Positions 50,922 through 61,020 of a stretch of 64,000 nt of DNA are shown here, piece after piece; within the stretch, counting starts at the first letter, position 1; each line of letters begins with the position of its first letter. Source of the DNA: Bradyrhizobium genomosp. I (2014) (GTDB taxonomy: Bacteria > Pseudomonadota > Alphaproteobacteria > Rhizobiales > Xanthobacteraceae); the NCBI RefSeq assembly GCF_000261685.1, contig NZ_AJQE01000098.1:1-64000 (forward strand), written 5' to 3'. Position numbers and translations under genes: made by a program. Under the pieces are notes generated by a model, which did not search any database, was not told the origin of the DNA, and saw nothing but the letters and a program-made list of their open reading frames with translations.

Positions 50922-51929
50922 TTACGCGTCTTCCACGCCCGCCTCATGCGGCGTGAACTGGTAGACCGACGAACAGAACTCGCAGGTCACGACGACCTTG
51001 TCGTCCTTGACCATGGCAGCGCGGTCGTCGGGCGAAAAGCTCTTCAGCATGGACGCGACCGCATCGCGCGAGCAGGAGCATTGCGCCTGCAAGGACAGCG
51101 GCTTGAACACGCGCACGCCGCGCTCATGGAACAGGCGGTAGAGCAGCCGCTCGCCGGAGAGCTCGGGATCGATCAGCTCGACGTCCTCGACGGTCTCGAT
51201 CAGCGAGCGCGCCTCGACCCAGGCGTCGTCCTCGGCGACGCTATGCGCCTCGACGCCTTTGGGTGCATCGCCCGGATGCAAGTCCGCCTGCCGCGCGCGC
51301 TCCGGCGCCTTCGGCAAAAACTGCATCAGCATGCCGCCAGCGCGCCAGCGATGCTTGCCGCCGTCGCTCGAGCGCCACTCCTCGCCGACCGCAAGGCGCA
51401 CTTTGGTCGGAATCTGCTCGGAGCGCAGGAAATATTCGTGGGCGGCGTCTTCCAGGCTGCCGCCGTCGAGCGCGACCAGACCCTGATAGCGGCTCATGTC
51501 GGGGCCCTGGTCGATGGTCATGGCGAGATGGCCGCGACCGAGCAGCGTGCCGGAATCCTTCGCCGTGCCCAGACGCGAGGCGTCGTAGCGGGCATAGGCG
51601 CGCAGATGGTCCGGCGCCTTGTAGTCGACGACCAGGAACGACACCGGGCCGTCGGTTTGGGCCTGCAGGATGAAGCGGCCTTCGAATTTCAGCGCCGAGC
51701 CGAGCAGCGTCGCCAGCACGATGGCCTCGCCGAGCAACTTGCCGACCGGCGCTGGGTAATCGTGCTTGGTCAGGATGTCGTCGAGCGCAGGGCCGAGCCG
51801 CACCAGGCGGCCGCGCACGTCGAGCGCGTCGACCTCGTAGGGCAGCACGGCGTCATCGATCGGAACCGCTGATGGCGCGCGAACCGGGCCTTCGGACCCG
51901 GTCTTCATGTCAGGGAATTGGGAAACCAT
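50922..51929 (-). CDS. hslO: Hsp33 redox-regulated chaperone
   Basis: The 335-aa protein has the Hsp33 core (GKLLGEAIVLATLLGSALKFEGRFILQAQTDGPVSFLVVDY at residues 63-103, read in parts) and the C-terminal zinc switch CSCSRD and CEFCSS (CxC and CxxC). Oxidation of these Cys releases zinc and activates holdase function in the cytoplasm. Confidence 0.93.
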   Translation of the reverse strand: MVSQFPDMKTGSEGPVRAPSAVPIDDAVLPYEVDALDVRGRLVRLGPALDDILTKHDYPAPVGKLLGEAIVLATLLGSALKFEGRFILQAQTDGPVSFLVVDYKAPDHLRAYARYDASRLGTAKDSGTLLGRGHLAMTIDQGPDMSRYQGLVALDGGSLEDAAHEYFLRSEQIPTKVRLAVGEEWRSSDGGKHRWRAGGMLMQFLPKAPERARQADLHPGDAPKGVEAHSVAEDDAWVEARSLIETVEDVELIDPELSGERLLYRLFHERGVRVFKPLSLQAQCSCSRDAVASMLKSFSPDDRAAMVKDDKVVVTCEFCSSVYQFTPHEAGVEDA

Positions 51930-52026
51930 GGCGCTCTATCTGGGGTCGGAGAGTGGGGATTGGAAGGGGCACGGAGATGGTGTGTTCCGGATGCGGATTG
52001 AACGGTAACAAGCCGCCTCAAATTCG

Positions 52027-52180
52027 GTGTCGTCCCGGGGCGCGCGAAGCGCGAACCCGGGACCCACCACAGGATGACGTTGTGACCGGCGATGACAACT
52101 CCGAGTCTTCGCCAAACTCAATCCTGTGGCTATGGATCCCGGATCGGCGTGCCGCTGCGCGGCGCTTGTCCGGGATGACA
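52027..52180. repeat. dispersed intergenic repeat, copy 1
   Basis: This stretch between argF and hslO holds CCCGGG-type palindromes (TCGTCCCGGGG...CCCGGGAC, then ATCCCGGATCGG...TCCGGGAT). It shares a 20-bp run at 52098-52117 (CTCCGAGTCTTCGCC core) with 55459-55478 near gcrA, so the two are copies of one repeat family. Confidence 0.65.
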
Positions 52181-52219
52181 GCGGAGAATGGGGCCATCGA
52201 GGCGGCCCCACCACCGCAA

Positions 52220-53155
52220 TTACTTCACCGCGTCAAAGCACCAGGCCAGAATGCCTTTCTGCGCATGCAGACGGTTTTCGGCCTCGTCGAACACGACCGA
52301 TTGCGGGCCGTCGATCACCTCGTCCGTGACCTCCTCGCCGCGATGGGCGGGCAGGCAGTGCATGAAAAGCGCATCGGGCTTGGCGAGCGACATCAGCTTG
52401 CTGTTGACCTGGTAGGGCTTGAGCACGTTGTGGCGGTGCTCGCCCTCCTTGTCGCCCATCGACACCCAGGTGTCGGTGACGACGCAATCGGCGCCGCGCA
52501 CGGCGGCTTCCGGATCGGTGCCGAGCGCGATCGGCGCATTGGTCGTCTTGATCCAGTCGCGCATCGCCTTTTTCGGCGCGAGCTCCGGAGGTGTTGCGAC
52601 GTTGAGCTGGAACTTGAAGCGCTCGGCGGCGTGCGCCCAGGACGCCAGCACGTTGTTGTCGTCGCCGGTCCAGGCCACAGTCTTGCCCTCGATCGGGCCG
52701 CGATGCTCCTCATAGGTCATGAGGTCGGCCATCACCTGGCAGGGATGCGACCGCCGCGTCAGGCCGTTGATCACGGGCACGGTCGCATAGGCCGCAAGCT
52801 CCAGCAGCGCCTCGTGATTGAGGATGCGGATCATGATGGCGTCGACATAGCGCGACAGCACCCGCGCGGTGTCGGCGATGGTCTCGCCGCGACCGAGCTG
52901 CATCTCGGCGCCGGTGAGCATGATGGGCTCGCCGCCGAGCTGGCGCATGGCGACATCGAACGACACCCGCGTCCGCGTCGAGGGCCGCTCGAAGATCATC
53001 GCCAGCGTCTTGCCTTCAAGCGGCCTGACCGGCTGATGCGCCTTCTGCTTCGCTTTCATGGCGGAAGAGGCGGCGAGCATGCTCTTGAGCTCCGACAGCG
53101 GCAGCTCGTTGATATCCAGGAAGTGCTTTGGAGTCTTGTTGGGCGTCTTGTTCAT
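52220..53155 (-). CDS. argF: ornithine carbamoyltransferase
   Basis: The 311-aa protein has the carbamoyl-phosphate loop STRTRVSFD, the ornithine-binding HPCQ ([10 protein letters not shown]), and [12 protein letters not shown] near the end. It makes citrulline from ornithine in arginine biosynthesis. Its ATG overlaps the argD stop (TGATG), so the genes are co-translated. Confidence 0.95.
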   Translation of the reverse strand: MNKTPNKTPKHFLDINELPLSELKSMLAASSAMKAKQKAHQPVRPLEGKTLAMIFERPSTRTRVSFDVAMRQLGGEPIMLTGAEMQLGRGETIADTARVLSRYVDAIMIRILNHEALLELAAYATVPVINGLTRRSHPCQVMADLMTYEEHRGPIEGKTVAWTGDDNNVLASWAHAAERFKFQLNVATPPELAPKKAMRDWIKTTNAPIALGTDPEAAVRGADCVVTDTWVSMGDKEGEHRHNVLKPYQVNSKLMSLAKPDALFMHCLPAHRGEEVTDEVIDGPQSVVFDEAENRLHAQKGILAWCFDAVK

Positions 53156-54363
53156 CAGCTTGCCGCCCGCTTGGTCTGGCTGGATGAGATCGCAGTGCAG
53201 GCGCGTTCGAGCCGCCCGACGCTGTCCTCGATCTCCGCTTCAGTGACGATCAAGGGTGGCAGGAAGCGCACGACATTGTCGCCTGCTCCGACGGTGAGCA
53301 ATTTTTCGGCGCGCAGCGCCGCGACGAGGTCGCCTGCGGGCACCACGGCCTTGATGCCGATCAGGAGGCCCTCGCCGCGCACCTCGCTGACGACATCGGG
53401 ATGACGGTCGATCACCGAGGCGAGCTTCTGCTTCAGCAGCAGCGACATCTTCTGAACGTGATCGAAGAAGCCGGGCTCGAGCATGACGTCGAGAACGGCG
53501 TTCGCAGCCGAGATCGCGAGCGGATTGCCGCCGAAGGTCGAACCGTGCGAGCCCGGCCCCATGCCGCGCGCCGCGTCGGCGGTGGCGAGCACCGCGCCGA
53601 TCGGGAAACCGCCACCGAGCGCCTTCGCCAGCGACATCACGTCGGGCACGACGCCGGTGCGCTTGTAGGCAAAGAGTTCGCCGGTGCGGCCCATGCCGGT
53701 CTGCACCTCGTCGAAGGCGAGCAACAGGCCGCGCTCATTGCAGAGCTCGCGCAGTGCCTTGAGGAAGGTGGGAGGCGCAGAACGAACACCGCCCTCGCCC
53801 TGGATCGGCTCGATGAGAATGCCGGCGGTATGCGGGCCGATCGCCTTCTTCACAGCTTCGAGGTCGCCGTGCGGCACCTGGTCGAAGCCGTCCATCGGCG
53901 GACCGAAGCCCTCGAGATATTTTGCAGATCCGGTAGCGGCGAGCGTTGCCAGCGTGCGGCCGTGGAAGGCGCCCTCGAAGGTGATCATGCGATAGCGTTC
54001 GGCATGCCCCTTGGAGAAGTGATGATGGCGGACCAGCTTGATCACGCCTTCCAGCGCCTCGGCGCCGGAATTGCAGAAGAACACGAAGTCCGCAAAACTC
54101 TCGTTGCAGAGGCGGCTTGCGAGCTTCTCGCCGTCGGGGCTCTGGAACAGGTTCGACATGTGCCAGAGCTTCGTCGCCTGCTCCTGCAGCGCCTTGACCA
54201 GCGCGGGATGAACATGGCCGAGCGCATTCACCGCCACGCCCGAGGTGAAATCGAGATAGCGATCCCCGTTGGTCGCGACCAGCCAGCAGCCTTCGCCGCG
54301 CTCGAAACCGAGATCGGCCCTGGCGAAAACGGGGAGCAAATGCGGCGCGGCGCTGTTGGTCAT
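53155..54363 (-). CDS. argD: acetylornithine aminotransferase
   Basis: The 402-aa protein (ATG 54363) belongs to class III aminotransferases: [59 protein letters not shown] and the PLP Lys in [12 protein letters not shown]. It makes N-acetylornithine from the semialdehyde. The longer frame upstream of 54363 is unlikely to be coding. argF follows with overlapping codons. Confidence 0.93.
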   Translation of the reverse strand: MTNSAAPHLLPVFARADLGFERGEGCWLVATNGDRYLDFTSGVAVNALGHVHPALVKALQEQATKLWHMSNLFQSPDGEKLASRLCNESFADFVFFCNSGAEALEGVIKLVRHHHFSKGHAERYRMITFEGAFHGRTLATLAATGSAKYLEGFGPPMDGFDQVPHGDLEAVKKAIGPHTAGILIEPIQGEGGVRSAPPTFLKALRELCNERGLLLAFDEVQTGMGRTGELFAYKRTGVVPDVMSLAKALGGGFPIGAVLATADAARGMGPGSHGSTFGGNPLAISAANAVLDVMLEPGFFDHVQKMSLLLKQKLASVIDRHPDVVSEVRGEGLLIGIKAVVPAGDLVAALRAEKLLTVGAGDNVVRFLPPLIVTEAEIEDSVGRLERACTAISSSQTKRAAS

Positions 54364-54820
54364 GACGTCACTTGAATGTTGCGGACGGCGTGAAGCGTGC
54401 ATTGCGCAACGCACCATTGCCCGGCCCGGAAAACGAAACGTGCCGCCTTTTAAGGGCGGCACGTGACGCCATCTTATGCCTGACAAAACGGGTGTCAATG
54501 CCGCCCGGAAAGCCTCGCGAAACGCTGAATCCGTAGTCTTGCGGTGCCGGTTTTGCGGGGTTTTCACCACGGAACATGTGGAAGCGAGTCGGCGGACTCT
54601 TGCGCGGGAGTCACGCCATATTGTAGCGTTTGGACTGTCAGATACGACATCTCGTGCAGCGGTCCTGATCCCAAGAGTCCTCATGTACCGGCGTAAACGT
54701 TCGGGCGTCTTTAGTGCGCCCGGCGAGCCTTAAGGGATTCTGGCGGCACGGGTTTTCAAGGCTTAGGCATTCGCTGCGAAGGCTCCAGGATGGCAGGCTC
54801 GCAGCGAGGGAAAGGGTGCA
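54364..54820. other. divergent promoter region of argD and gcrA
   Basis: No gene is seen. A hairpin with 9-bp arms (CGTGCCGCC-TTTTAAG-GGCGGCACG, 54439-54463) lies in the argD leader. A GATTC (GANTC) site at 54736-54740 stands 81 bp before gcrA; GANTC is the CcrM methylation site, and GcrA-regulated promoters commonly carry it. Its use here is inferred. Confidence 0.5.
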
Positions 54821-55333
54821 ATGACGGTTTTGACCTGGTCCGATGATCGCGTCGAGCAGCTGAAGAAGCTCTGGGAGGCCGGACTTTCGGCCAGCCAGAT
54901 TGCGGCGGAGCTCGGCAATGTGACCCGCAATGCCGTGATCGGCAAAGTGCACCGGCTCGGCCTGTCCGGCCGCGCCAAGAGCCCTTCTTCGGCAGCGCCC
55001 CGGCCGCGCAAGGCACGGCCCGCGCAGCACATGATGCGGGTGACCCGCCCCGTTGCGCGCGGCAACACCGCGCTGGCGCAGGCCTTCGAGGTCGAGGTGG
55101 AGGCCGAGCCGGTCACCTACGACAACGTGGTGCCGATGAGCCAGCGACTGTCGCTGCTGGAATTGAACGAGGCGACCTGCCACTGGCCGGTCGGCGATCC
55201 CTCGAGCCCGGATTTCTTCTTCTGCGGCGGCAAGGCGCTGTCCGGCCTGCCCTACTGCGCCCAGCATTCGCGCGTGGCCTATCAGCCGGCGGCAGATCGC
55301 CGGCGCGCACCGGCCAAGCCGGGCACGCGCTGA
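54821..55333 (+). CDS. gcrA: GcrA cell-cycle regulator
   Basis: The 170-aa protein begins WSDDRVEQLKKLWEAGLSASQIAAELGNVTRNAVIGKVHRLGLSGR, read here in two halves: the GcrA HTH that binds DNA near GANTC sites. The C-terminus has the sigma-70 contact region with C-H/C-C pattern (ATCHWPVGDPSSPDFFFCGG...LPYCAQH). It acts with sigma-70 in alphaproteobacterial cell-cycle control. Confidence 0.95.
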   Translation: MTVLTWSDDRVEQLKKLWEAGLSASQIAAELGNVTRNAVIGKVHRLGLSGRAKSPSSAAPRPRKARPAQHMMRVTRPVARGNTALAQAFEVEVEAEPVTYDNVVPMSQRLSLLELNEATCHWPVGDPSSPDFFFCGGKALSGLPYCAQHSRVAYQPAADRRRAPAKPGTR

Positions 55334-55395
55334 GTACGCGGAAGTCTCTCGTCGCCAGGACTGCAGCCGTCACACGATGACGGCTCCAACTACTC

Positions 55396-55535
55396 GGTGT
55401 CATCCCCGCGAACGCGGGGATCCATAACTACAGGGCGCAATTGTTGCGCGCGATGGTCACTCCGAGTCTTCGCCAAACCACGTCCTGTGGTGATGGGGCC
55501 CGGGCTCGCGCTGCGCGCGCCCCGGAACGACAGCT
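55396..55535. repeat. dispersed intergenic repeat, copy 2
   Basis: It starts with TCATCCCCGCGAACGCGGGGATCC (hairpin CCCCGC/GCGGGG) and contains the 20-bp sequence shared with 52098-52117, followed by CCTGTGG in both copies and a GCGCGC palindrome. It lies between convergent gcrA and phoB. Confidence 0.65.
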
Positions 55536-55576
55536 GCGGTTGTGGCCCGAGCTGCCAACCCACAACTCGCCCGACC

Positions 55577-56284
55577 TTACGTCTGCTCCGCCTTCGCAAA
55601 GCGATCGTCGAGCGCATAACCGGCGCCGCGGACGGTGCGGATCGGGTCCTGCTCGCGGCCGAGATTGAGCAGCTTGCGGAGACGACCGATATGAACGTCG
55701 ACGGTGCGTTCATCGATGTATATGTCGCGGCCCCAGACGCTGTCGAGCAGTTGCTCGCGCGAGAACACCCGGCCGGGATGCTCCAGGAAGAACTCCAGCA
55801 GGCGATATTCGGTCGGGCCGAGGTCGATCGGCCGGCCCGAACGCGCGACGCGGCGCTTGTCACGGTCGAGCTCGATGTCGCCATAGGCGAGCACCGTGGC
55901 GAGCCGCTCGGGGCTCGCGCGCCTGAGCAGACCCTTCACGCGCGCCAGCAGTTCCGGCACCGAGAATGGCTTGACGATATAGTCGTCGGCGCCGGTCGCA
56001 AGTCCCCGCACCCGCTCGCTCTCCTCGCCGCGCGCGGTGAGCATGATGATCGGCAGCTGCTTGGTCTCGGAGCGGGTGCGCAGCCGCCGGCACAGCTCGA
56101 TGCCTGACAGGCCCGGCAGCATCCAGTCGAGCACGATCAGATCGGGAATGTGCTCCTTGAGGCGGGTGTCGGCGTCATCGCCGCGCATCACCGTCTCGAC
56201 GTCATAGCCGTCGCCTTCGAGGTTGTAACGGAGAAGCTCGGTGAGAGCTTCCTCGTCCTCAACCACCATAATGCGTGCGCCCAT
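55577..56284 (-). CDS. phoB: phosphate regulon response regulator PhoB
   Basis: The 235-aa protein has a receiver domain (phosphoacceptor D53 in LIVLDWMLPG, LTARGEE, VKPFSVPEL) and an OmpR/PhoB winged helix (PTEYRLLEFFLEHPGRVFSREQLLDSVWG, ERTVDVHIGRLRKLL). It is the last gene of the phoR-pst-phoU-phoB locus, 22 bp after phoU, and should bind PHO boxes when phosphorylated by PhoR. Confidence 0.95.
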   Translation of the reverse strand: MGARIMVVEDEEALTELLRYNLEGDGYDVETVMRGDDADTRLKEHIPDLIVLDWMLPGLSGIELCRRLRTRSETKQLPIIMLTARGEESERVRGLATGADDYIVKPFSVPELLARVKGLLRRASPERLATVLAYGDIELDRDKRRVARSGRPIDLGPTEYRLLEFFLEHPGRVFSREQLLDSVWGRDIYIDERTVDVHIGRLRKLLNLGREQDPIRTVRGAGYALDDRFAKAEQT

Positions 56285-56306
56285 GGTGCCGTCGCTCCTT
56301 AAGTCT

Positions 56307-57023
56307 TCAGGTATTCGGGATCGTCGTGGCGAACGTGGTCATGTCGCCCTTCGGCCGCTTGTCGGTGATGGCCTGGCCCTCGATCATGTAGAACACGGTC
56401 TCGGCGATGTTGGTGGCATGGTCGCCGATCCGCTCGATGTTCTTGGCACAGAACATCAGGTGGATGCAGAACGAGATGTTGCGCGGATCCTCCATCATGT
56501 AGGTGAGGAGCTCGCGGAACAGCGAGGTGCAGATCGCGTCGACTTCCTCGTCGCCCTTCCACACCGCCATCGCCGCCGGCAGGTCGTGAGCGGCATAGGC
56601 GTCCAGCACCGACTTGACCTGCTGCTGCACGAGGTCGGTCATGTGCTCCAGGCCGCGGAACAGCTTGAGCGGGTGGAAGTCGGTCTCCAGCGCGGCGACG
56701 CGCTTGCCCATGTTCTTGGCGAGGTCGCCGATGCGCTCGAGATCGGTCGCAACGCGCATGGCGCCGACGATCTCGCGCAGGTCGACCGCCATCGGCTGGC
56801 GGCGGGCGATGGTGAGCACCGCGCGCTCCTCGATGCGCTTCTGCAGCGTGTCGAGATCGGCGTCGGTGGCGACGACGCGCTGGCCGAGCGCGACGTCGCG
56901 GCGGATCAGCGCGTCAACGGAATCGACGATCATGCGCTCGGCGATGCCGCCCATTTCGGCGACCAGGCGGGTGAGCTCCTGAAGGTCGGTGTCGAAAGCC
57001 TTTGCGGTATGTTCAGTACCCAT
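56307..57023 (-). CDS. phoU: phosphate transport regulator PhoU
   Basis: The 238-aa protein has two PhoU repeats of three helices, each with the metal motif region (MRVATDLERIGDLAKNMGKR and LMFCAKNIERIGDHATNIAE). PhoU links PstSCAB to PhoR and represses the regulon in phosphate excess. The ATG 57023 lies 11 bp after the pstB stop; a longer frame from 57893 is antisense-frame overlap with pstB and not used. Confidence 0.95.
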   Translation of the reverse strand: MGTEHTAKAFDTDLQELTRLVAEMGGIAERMIVDSVDALIRRDVALGQRVVATDADLDTLQKRIEERAVLTIARRQPMAVDLREIVGAMRVATDLERIGDLAKNMGKRVAALETDFHPLKLFRGLEHMTDLVQQQVKSVLDAYAAHDLPAAMAVWKGDEEVDAICTSLFRELLTYMMEDPRNISFCIHLMFCAKNIERIGDHATNIAETVFYMIEGQAITDKRPKGDMTTFATTIPNT

Positions 57024-57034
57024 GTCCCGTCTCC

Positions 57035-57856
57035 TCAGCCGAACCGGCCGGTGATGTAATCCTGCGTTCGCCGGTCGGTCGGCGACGTGAAGATCTTGCT
57101 GGTGTCGTCGAACTCGATCAGCTCGCCAAGATACATGAAGGCGGTCTTGTCGGAGACGCGCGCGGCCTGCTGCATGTTGTGGGTGACGATCGCGATCGTG
57201 TAGTTCTCGGACAGTTCCTGGATCAGCTCCTCGACCTTGGCGGTCGAGATCGGATCGAGCGCCGAGCAGGGCTCGTCGAACAGGATCACCTCGGGGCGCA
57301 CCGCGACGGTGCGGGCGATGCACAGGCGCTGCTGCTGGCCGCCCGAGAGCGACAGTCCGGAGGCGTTGAGCTTGTCCTTGACCTCGTTCCACAGCGCGCC
57401 ACCGCGTAGCGCCTTCTCGACGCGGTCGTCCATCTCGGACTTCGAGATCTTCTCGTAGAGGCGGATGCCGAAGGCGATGTTCTCGTAGATCGTCATCGGG
57501 AACGGCGTCGGCTTCTGGAACACCATGCCGACCCGGGCGCGCAGCAGATTGAGGTCGAGCTTGGGGTCGAGAATGTTGGTCTGGTCGAGCATGAGCTGGC
57601 CGGTGACGCGCTGGCCCGGATAGAGGTCGTACATCCGGTTGAAGATGCGCAGCAGGGTCGACTTGCCGCAGCCCGACGGGCCGATGAACGCCGTGACGCG
57701 GTTGGTGCCGAGCGTCAGGTTGATGTTCTTCAGCGCGTGGTGCTCGCCGTAATAGAAGTTGAGGCTGCGCACCGTTACCTTGGCCGGAGCTTCCGGCAGC
57801 GGCTGCTGTGAGGCCAGGTGAGCGTTGGAACTCACGGATACGGACAGATCGGTCAT
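57035..57856 (-). CDS. pstB: phosphate ABC transporter ATP-binding protein PstB
   Basis: The 273-aa ABC ATPase has Walker [12 protein letters not shown]-loop [18 protein letters not shown], signature [15 protein letters not shown] and Walker [22 protein letters not shown] with TPFPMSI-like text is diagnostic of PstB. The ATG overlaps the pstA stop (ATGA). Confidence 0.96.
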   Translation of the reverse strand: MTDLSVSVSSNAHLASQQPLPEAPAKVTVRSLNFYYGEHHALKNINLTLGTNRVTAFIGPSGCGKSTLLRIFNRMYDLYPGQRVTGQLMLDQTNILDPKLDLNLLRARVGMVFQKPTPFPMTIYENIAFGIRLYEKISKSEMDDRVEKALRGGALWNEVKDKLNASGLSLSGGQQQRLCIARTVAVRPEVILFDEPCSALDPISTAKVEELIQELSENYTIAIVTHNMQQAARVSDKTAFMYLGELIEFDDTSKIFTSPTDRRTQDYITGRFG

Positions 57857-58698
57857 TTTGCGGTCCTCTCGGCACCGAGGATGCGGGCGCCAATGTTCAG
57901 GGCAAGCACGGTGAGCGTGATCAGCAGCGCGCCGCTCCAGGCGAGCTGTTTCCAATAGGCGTAGGGGCTCTGCACGAAGTTGTTGATGGTCACCGGCAGG
58001 TTCGCCATCGTCTTGTTCAGGCTGAGGCTGAAGAACTGGTTCGACAGCGCGGTGAAGAGCAGTGGCGCGGTCTCGCCGGCGACGCGGGCGGTGGCGAGCA
58101 ACACGCCGGTGATGAGACCCGATCGGGCCGCACGATAGGCGATCCGCTTGATCACCAGCGAGCGCGGCAGGCCGAGCGCGGAAGCAGCTTCACGCAGCGC
58201 GTTCGGCACCAGCAGCAGCATGTCCTCGGTGGTGCGCAGCACCACCGGGATGACGATGACGGCCAGCGCCAGCGCGCCTGCGATCGCCGAGAAGCCGCGC
58301 ATCGGCACCACCACCGCGCCATAGATGAAGAGGCCGATGATGATCGAGGGCGCCGACAGGAGGATGTCGTTGATGAAGCGGATCACCGAGGTCAGCTTGT
58401 CGTTGCGGCCGTACTCAGCGAGATAGGTGCCGGCGAACAGGCCGAGCGGCGCGCCGATGCCGACGCCGAGCACGGTCATGATCAGCGAGCCGACGATGGC
58501 ATTGAGCAGGCCGCCCTCGGTCGAGCCGGGCGGCGGCGTGCTCTCGGTGAAGATCTGGAGGTTGAGACCCGTCAGGCCGTTGTAGAGCAGCGTGATCAGG
58601 ATCAGCGCGAGCCAGGTGACGCCGAAGGCGGCGGCACAGATGCAGAGCCCGCGGATGACGATGTCCTTGCGGCGGCGGCGAACGTAGATCGGGTTCAT
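57853..58698 (-). CDS. pstA: phosphate ABC transporter permease PstA
   Basis: The 281-aa protein has six hydrophobic segments and the permease EAA loop [34 protein letters not shown] is typical of PstA. It starts 1 bp after the pstC stop and overlaps pstB, so the permease genes are one transcript. Confidence 0.94.
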   Translation of the reverse strand: MNPIYVRRRRKDIVIRGLCICAAAFGVTWLALILITLLYNGLTGLNLQIFTESTPPPGSTEGGLLNAIVGSLIMTVLGVGIGAPLGLFAGTYLAEYGRNDKLTSVIRFINDILLSAPSIIIGLFIYGAVVVPMRGFSAIAGALALAVIVIPVVLRTTEDMLLLVPNALREAASALGLPRSLVIKRIAYRAARSGLITGVLLATARVAGETAPLLFTALSNQFFSLSLNKTMANLPVTINNFVQSPYAYWKQLAWSGALLITLTVLALNIGARILGAERTAK

Positions 58699-58699
58699 G

Positions 58700-59698
58700 T
58701 CACTTCCCCGCCTTCTTTTCCAGACGCAGCAGCATCAGCCGCGCGGCCGCGAGCACGAAGAACGTCAGCACGAACAGCAGCAGGCCAAGCAGGATCAGGC
58801 CGGACTGGTGGAGGCCGTCGCTCTCGGCGAACTCCGATGCGATCGCCGCCGAGATCGTGGTGCCCGGAGCGAAGATCGACGAGGAGATGCGGAACGAATT
58901 GCCGATGATGAAGGTCACCGCCATGGTCTCGCCGAGCGCGCGGCCCAGCGCCAGCATGACACCGCCGATGATGCCGACGCGGGTATAGGGAATCACCACG
59001 CTGCGGACGACTTCCCAGGTGGTGCAGCCGACGCCGTAGGCGGCTTCCTTCAGCACCGGCGGCACCGTCTTGAACACGTCGACCGAGATCGAGGTGATGA
59101 AGGGCAGCACCATGATGGCGAGGATCAGCGCGGCGTTGAACAGGCTGAGATAGGACGGGGGACCGGCGAAGATCGCCCCCAGCACGGGAACGCCGTCGAA
59201 GACCCTGATCATGAAGGGCTGGAACGTGTTGGCCAGGAACGGGCCCAGCACGAAGAAGCCCCACATGCCGTAGATGATCGAGGGAATGCCGGCGAGCAGC
59301 TCGACCGCCATGCCGATCGGACGGCGCAGCCATTGCGGGCAGAGCTCGGTGAGGAAGATCGCGATGCCGAGGCCGACGGGAATGGCGATCAGCATGGCGA
59401 TGAAGGAGGTGACGAGCGTGCCGTACATCGGCCCGAGCGCGCCGAGCACGGGCGGATCGGCCGACGGCGCCCAGCGCTGCGTCCACAGGAAGGAGAGTCC
59501 ATATTCCTTCATCGCCGGGAACGCACCGACGATCAGCGAGATGATGATGCCGCCGAGAATGAGCAGCACCGAGATCGCGGACAACCGCGTGATCCAATAG
59601 AAGGTGACGTCGCCGAGCTTGAACGCGCTCAAGGCCTTGGCGCGGTCATACGGTCCGGCGTCGTCGATTACATCGCTCTGAACGGCCATTTCTGCCAC
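58700..59698 (-). CDS. pstC: phosphate ABC transporter permease PstC
   Basis: The 332-aa protein has six membrane segments and the EAA loop [52 protein letters not shown] is characteristic, read in part. The GTG at 59698 is preferred since AGGGGA lies 5 bases before it; ATG 59689 is the alternative. A palindromic repeat separates it from pstS. Confidence 0.92.
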   Translation of the reverse strand: MAEMAVQSDVIDDAGPYDRAKALSAFKLGDVTFYWITRLSAISVLLILGGIIISLIVGAFPAMKEYGLSFLWTQRWAPSADPPVLGALGPMYGTLVTSFIAMLIAIPVGLGIAIFLTELCPQWLRRPIGMAVELLAGIPSIIYGMWGFFVLGPFLANTFQPFMIRVFDGVPVLGAIFAGPPSYLSLFNAALILAIMVLPFITSISVDVFKTVPPVLKEAAYGVGCTTWEVVRSVVIPYTRVGIIGGVMLALGRALGETMAVTFIIGNSFRISSSIFAPGTTISAAIASEFAESDGLHQSGLILLGLLLFVLTFFVLAAARLMLLRLEKKAGK

Positions 59699-59741
59699 GC
59701 CGATCCCCTGTACCAAATAATAAACTCTTTTTTGGTCTCAT

Positions 59742-59788
59742 GCCCCGGATGCGGTGCAGCGCGAAGCGTTGCGCCGCTGATCCGGGGC
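59742..59788. repeat. hairpin repeat between pstS and pstC
   Basis: GCCCCGGAT (59742-59750) and ATCCGGGGC (59780-59788) pair, with GCGG/CCGC inside. A further GTCCCGG...CCGGGAC palindrome follows at about 59802-59853. In an operon, such stems after pstS usually protect the abundant binding-protein mRNA and reduce readthrough into the permease genes; this role is inferred. Confidence 0.6.
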
Positions 59789-59862
59789 CTAGTTCTTGTG
59801 GGTCCCGGCTCTGCGGAGCAGCACTGCGTGCTGCGCCGCGTCCGGGACGCGAGAGAGGAGCC

Positions 59863-60876
59863 TCAGCTCTTGATCTCGGCAGCCCAGGTCTTCTCGATCT
59901 GCTGGACGACGCTGTCCGGCATCGGGATGTAGTCGAGCTCCTCGGCCGCCTTGTCGCCGTTCTTGAAGGCCCAGCGGAAGAACTTGATGGCTTCCTGCGA
60001 GGCCGCCTTGTCGGTCGCCGACTTGTGCATCAGGATGAAGGTCGCCGCGGTGATCGGCCAGGACTTGTCGCCGGGCTGGTCGGTCAGGATGACGTAGTAG
60101 CCGGGCGCCTTGGCCCAGTCGGCGTTGGAGGCGGCCGCCTGGAACGCTTCGACGGTCGGCTGCACGGTCTTGCCGGCCTTGTTGACGAGACCGGTGTAGG
60201 TCAGCTTGTTCTGCTTGGCATAGGCGTACTCGACGTAGCCGATCGAGTTCTTGGTCTGGCTGATATTGCCCGACACGCCTTCGTTGCCCTTGGCGCCGAC
60301 GCCGACCGGCCACTCGACCGCGGTGCCCTCGCCGACCTTGCTCTTCCAGTCCGCGCTGACCTTGGAGAGGTAGTTGGTGAAGTTGAAGGTGGTGCCCGAA
60401 CCGTCCGAACGGCGGACCACGGTGATCGCCTCCGACGGCAGCTTCACGTTCGGATTGAGCTTCTTGATGGCCGGATCATCCCACTTGGTGATCTTGCCGA
60501 GATAGACGTTGGCCAGCGTCTCGCCGTCGAACACCATCTCGCCGGGCTTCACGCCCTCGATGTTGACGACGGCAACGATGGCGCCCATCACCATCGGCCA
60601 TTGGGCAAGGCCGTCCTTGTCGAGCTGCTCGACCTTGAGCGGCATGTCGGTCGCGCCGAAGGTCACGGTCTTGGCCTGGATCTGCTTGATGCCGCCGCCG
60701 GAACCGATCGACTGGTAGTTCAGACCGTTGCCGGTCTCCTTTTTGTAGGTGTCAGCCCATTTCGAATAGATCGGGAACGGGAAGGTCGCGCCGGCTCCGG
60801 TGATGTCGGCCGCAAAGGCCGCCGTCGTCGATGCGGCGACCAAGCCGGCAACGACCATCGTCTTGAGGAAATTCAT
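59863..60876 (-). CDS. pstS: periplasmic phosphate-binding protein PstS
   Basis: The 337-aa protein starts at 60876 (GGAGACC upstream) with a signal ([21 protein letters not shown]). Phosphate-binding segments are [35 protein letters not shown] and [18 protein letters not shown]. It delivers phosphate to PstCA. A PHO box lies 100 bp upstream. Confidence 0.95.
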   Translation of the reverse strand: MNFLKTMVVAGLVAASTTAAFAADITGAGATFPFPIYSKWADTYKKETGNGLNYQSIGSGGGIKQIQAKTVTFGATDMPLKVEQLDKDGLAQWPMVMGAIVAVVNIEGVKPGEMVFDGETLANVYLGKITKWDDPAIKKLNPNVKLPSEAITVVRRSDGSGTTFNFTNYLSKVSADWKSKVGEGTAVEWPVGVGAKGNEGVSGNISQTKNSIGYVEYAYAKQNKLTYTGLVNKAGKTVQPTVEAFQAAASNADWAKAPGYYVILTDQPGDKSWPITAATFILMHKSATDKAASQEAIKFFRWAFKNGDKAAEELDYIPMPDSVVQQIEKTWAAEIKS

Positions 60877-60975
60877 GCTGGTCTCCATAGAGGGGAGCGA
60901 AGCGCCAACCGCGCCCGATCGCGCTCCCCGCGCCGTCCGTTTAGGAGCGGTCGACTGAGCTTTTACGAAGGTTTC

Positions 60976-60992
60976 GTGACAGCTGGATGACA
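60976..60992 (-). promoter_or_regulatory. PHO box upstream of pstS
   Basis: On the minus strand TGTCAT (60987-60992) and TGTCAC (60976-60981) repeat at an 11-bp period, the core of the PhoB-binding PHO box. It lies about 100 bp before the pstS start and just after the phoR stop, so pstSCAB-phoU-phoB can be induced independently of phoR. Confidence 0.8.
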
Positions 60993-60993
60993 C

Positions 60994-61019
60994 AATCAAG
61001 CAATTGAAAATGCTTGATT
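60994..61019. terminator. hairpin directly after phoR
   Basis: AATCAAGCA (60994-61002) and TGCTTGATT (61011-61019) form a 9-bp stem with an 8-base loop, immediately after the phoR stop. On the minus strand no U run follows, so termination would be partial. It touches the PHO box. Confidence 0.5.
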
Positions 61020-61020
61020 T

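Noticed and set aside
56307-57893. A single 528-codon phoU-pstB fusion frame
   Set aside because: The upstream part is pstB read in the wrong frame; PhoU starts at the ATG at 57023 and PstB has its own complete frame.
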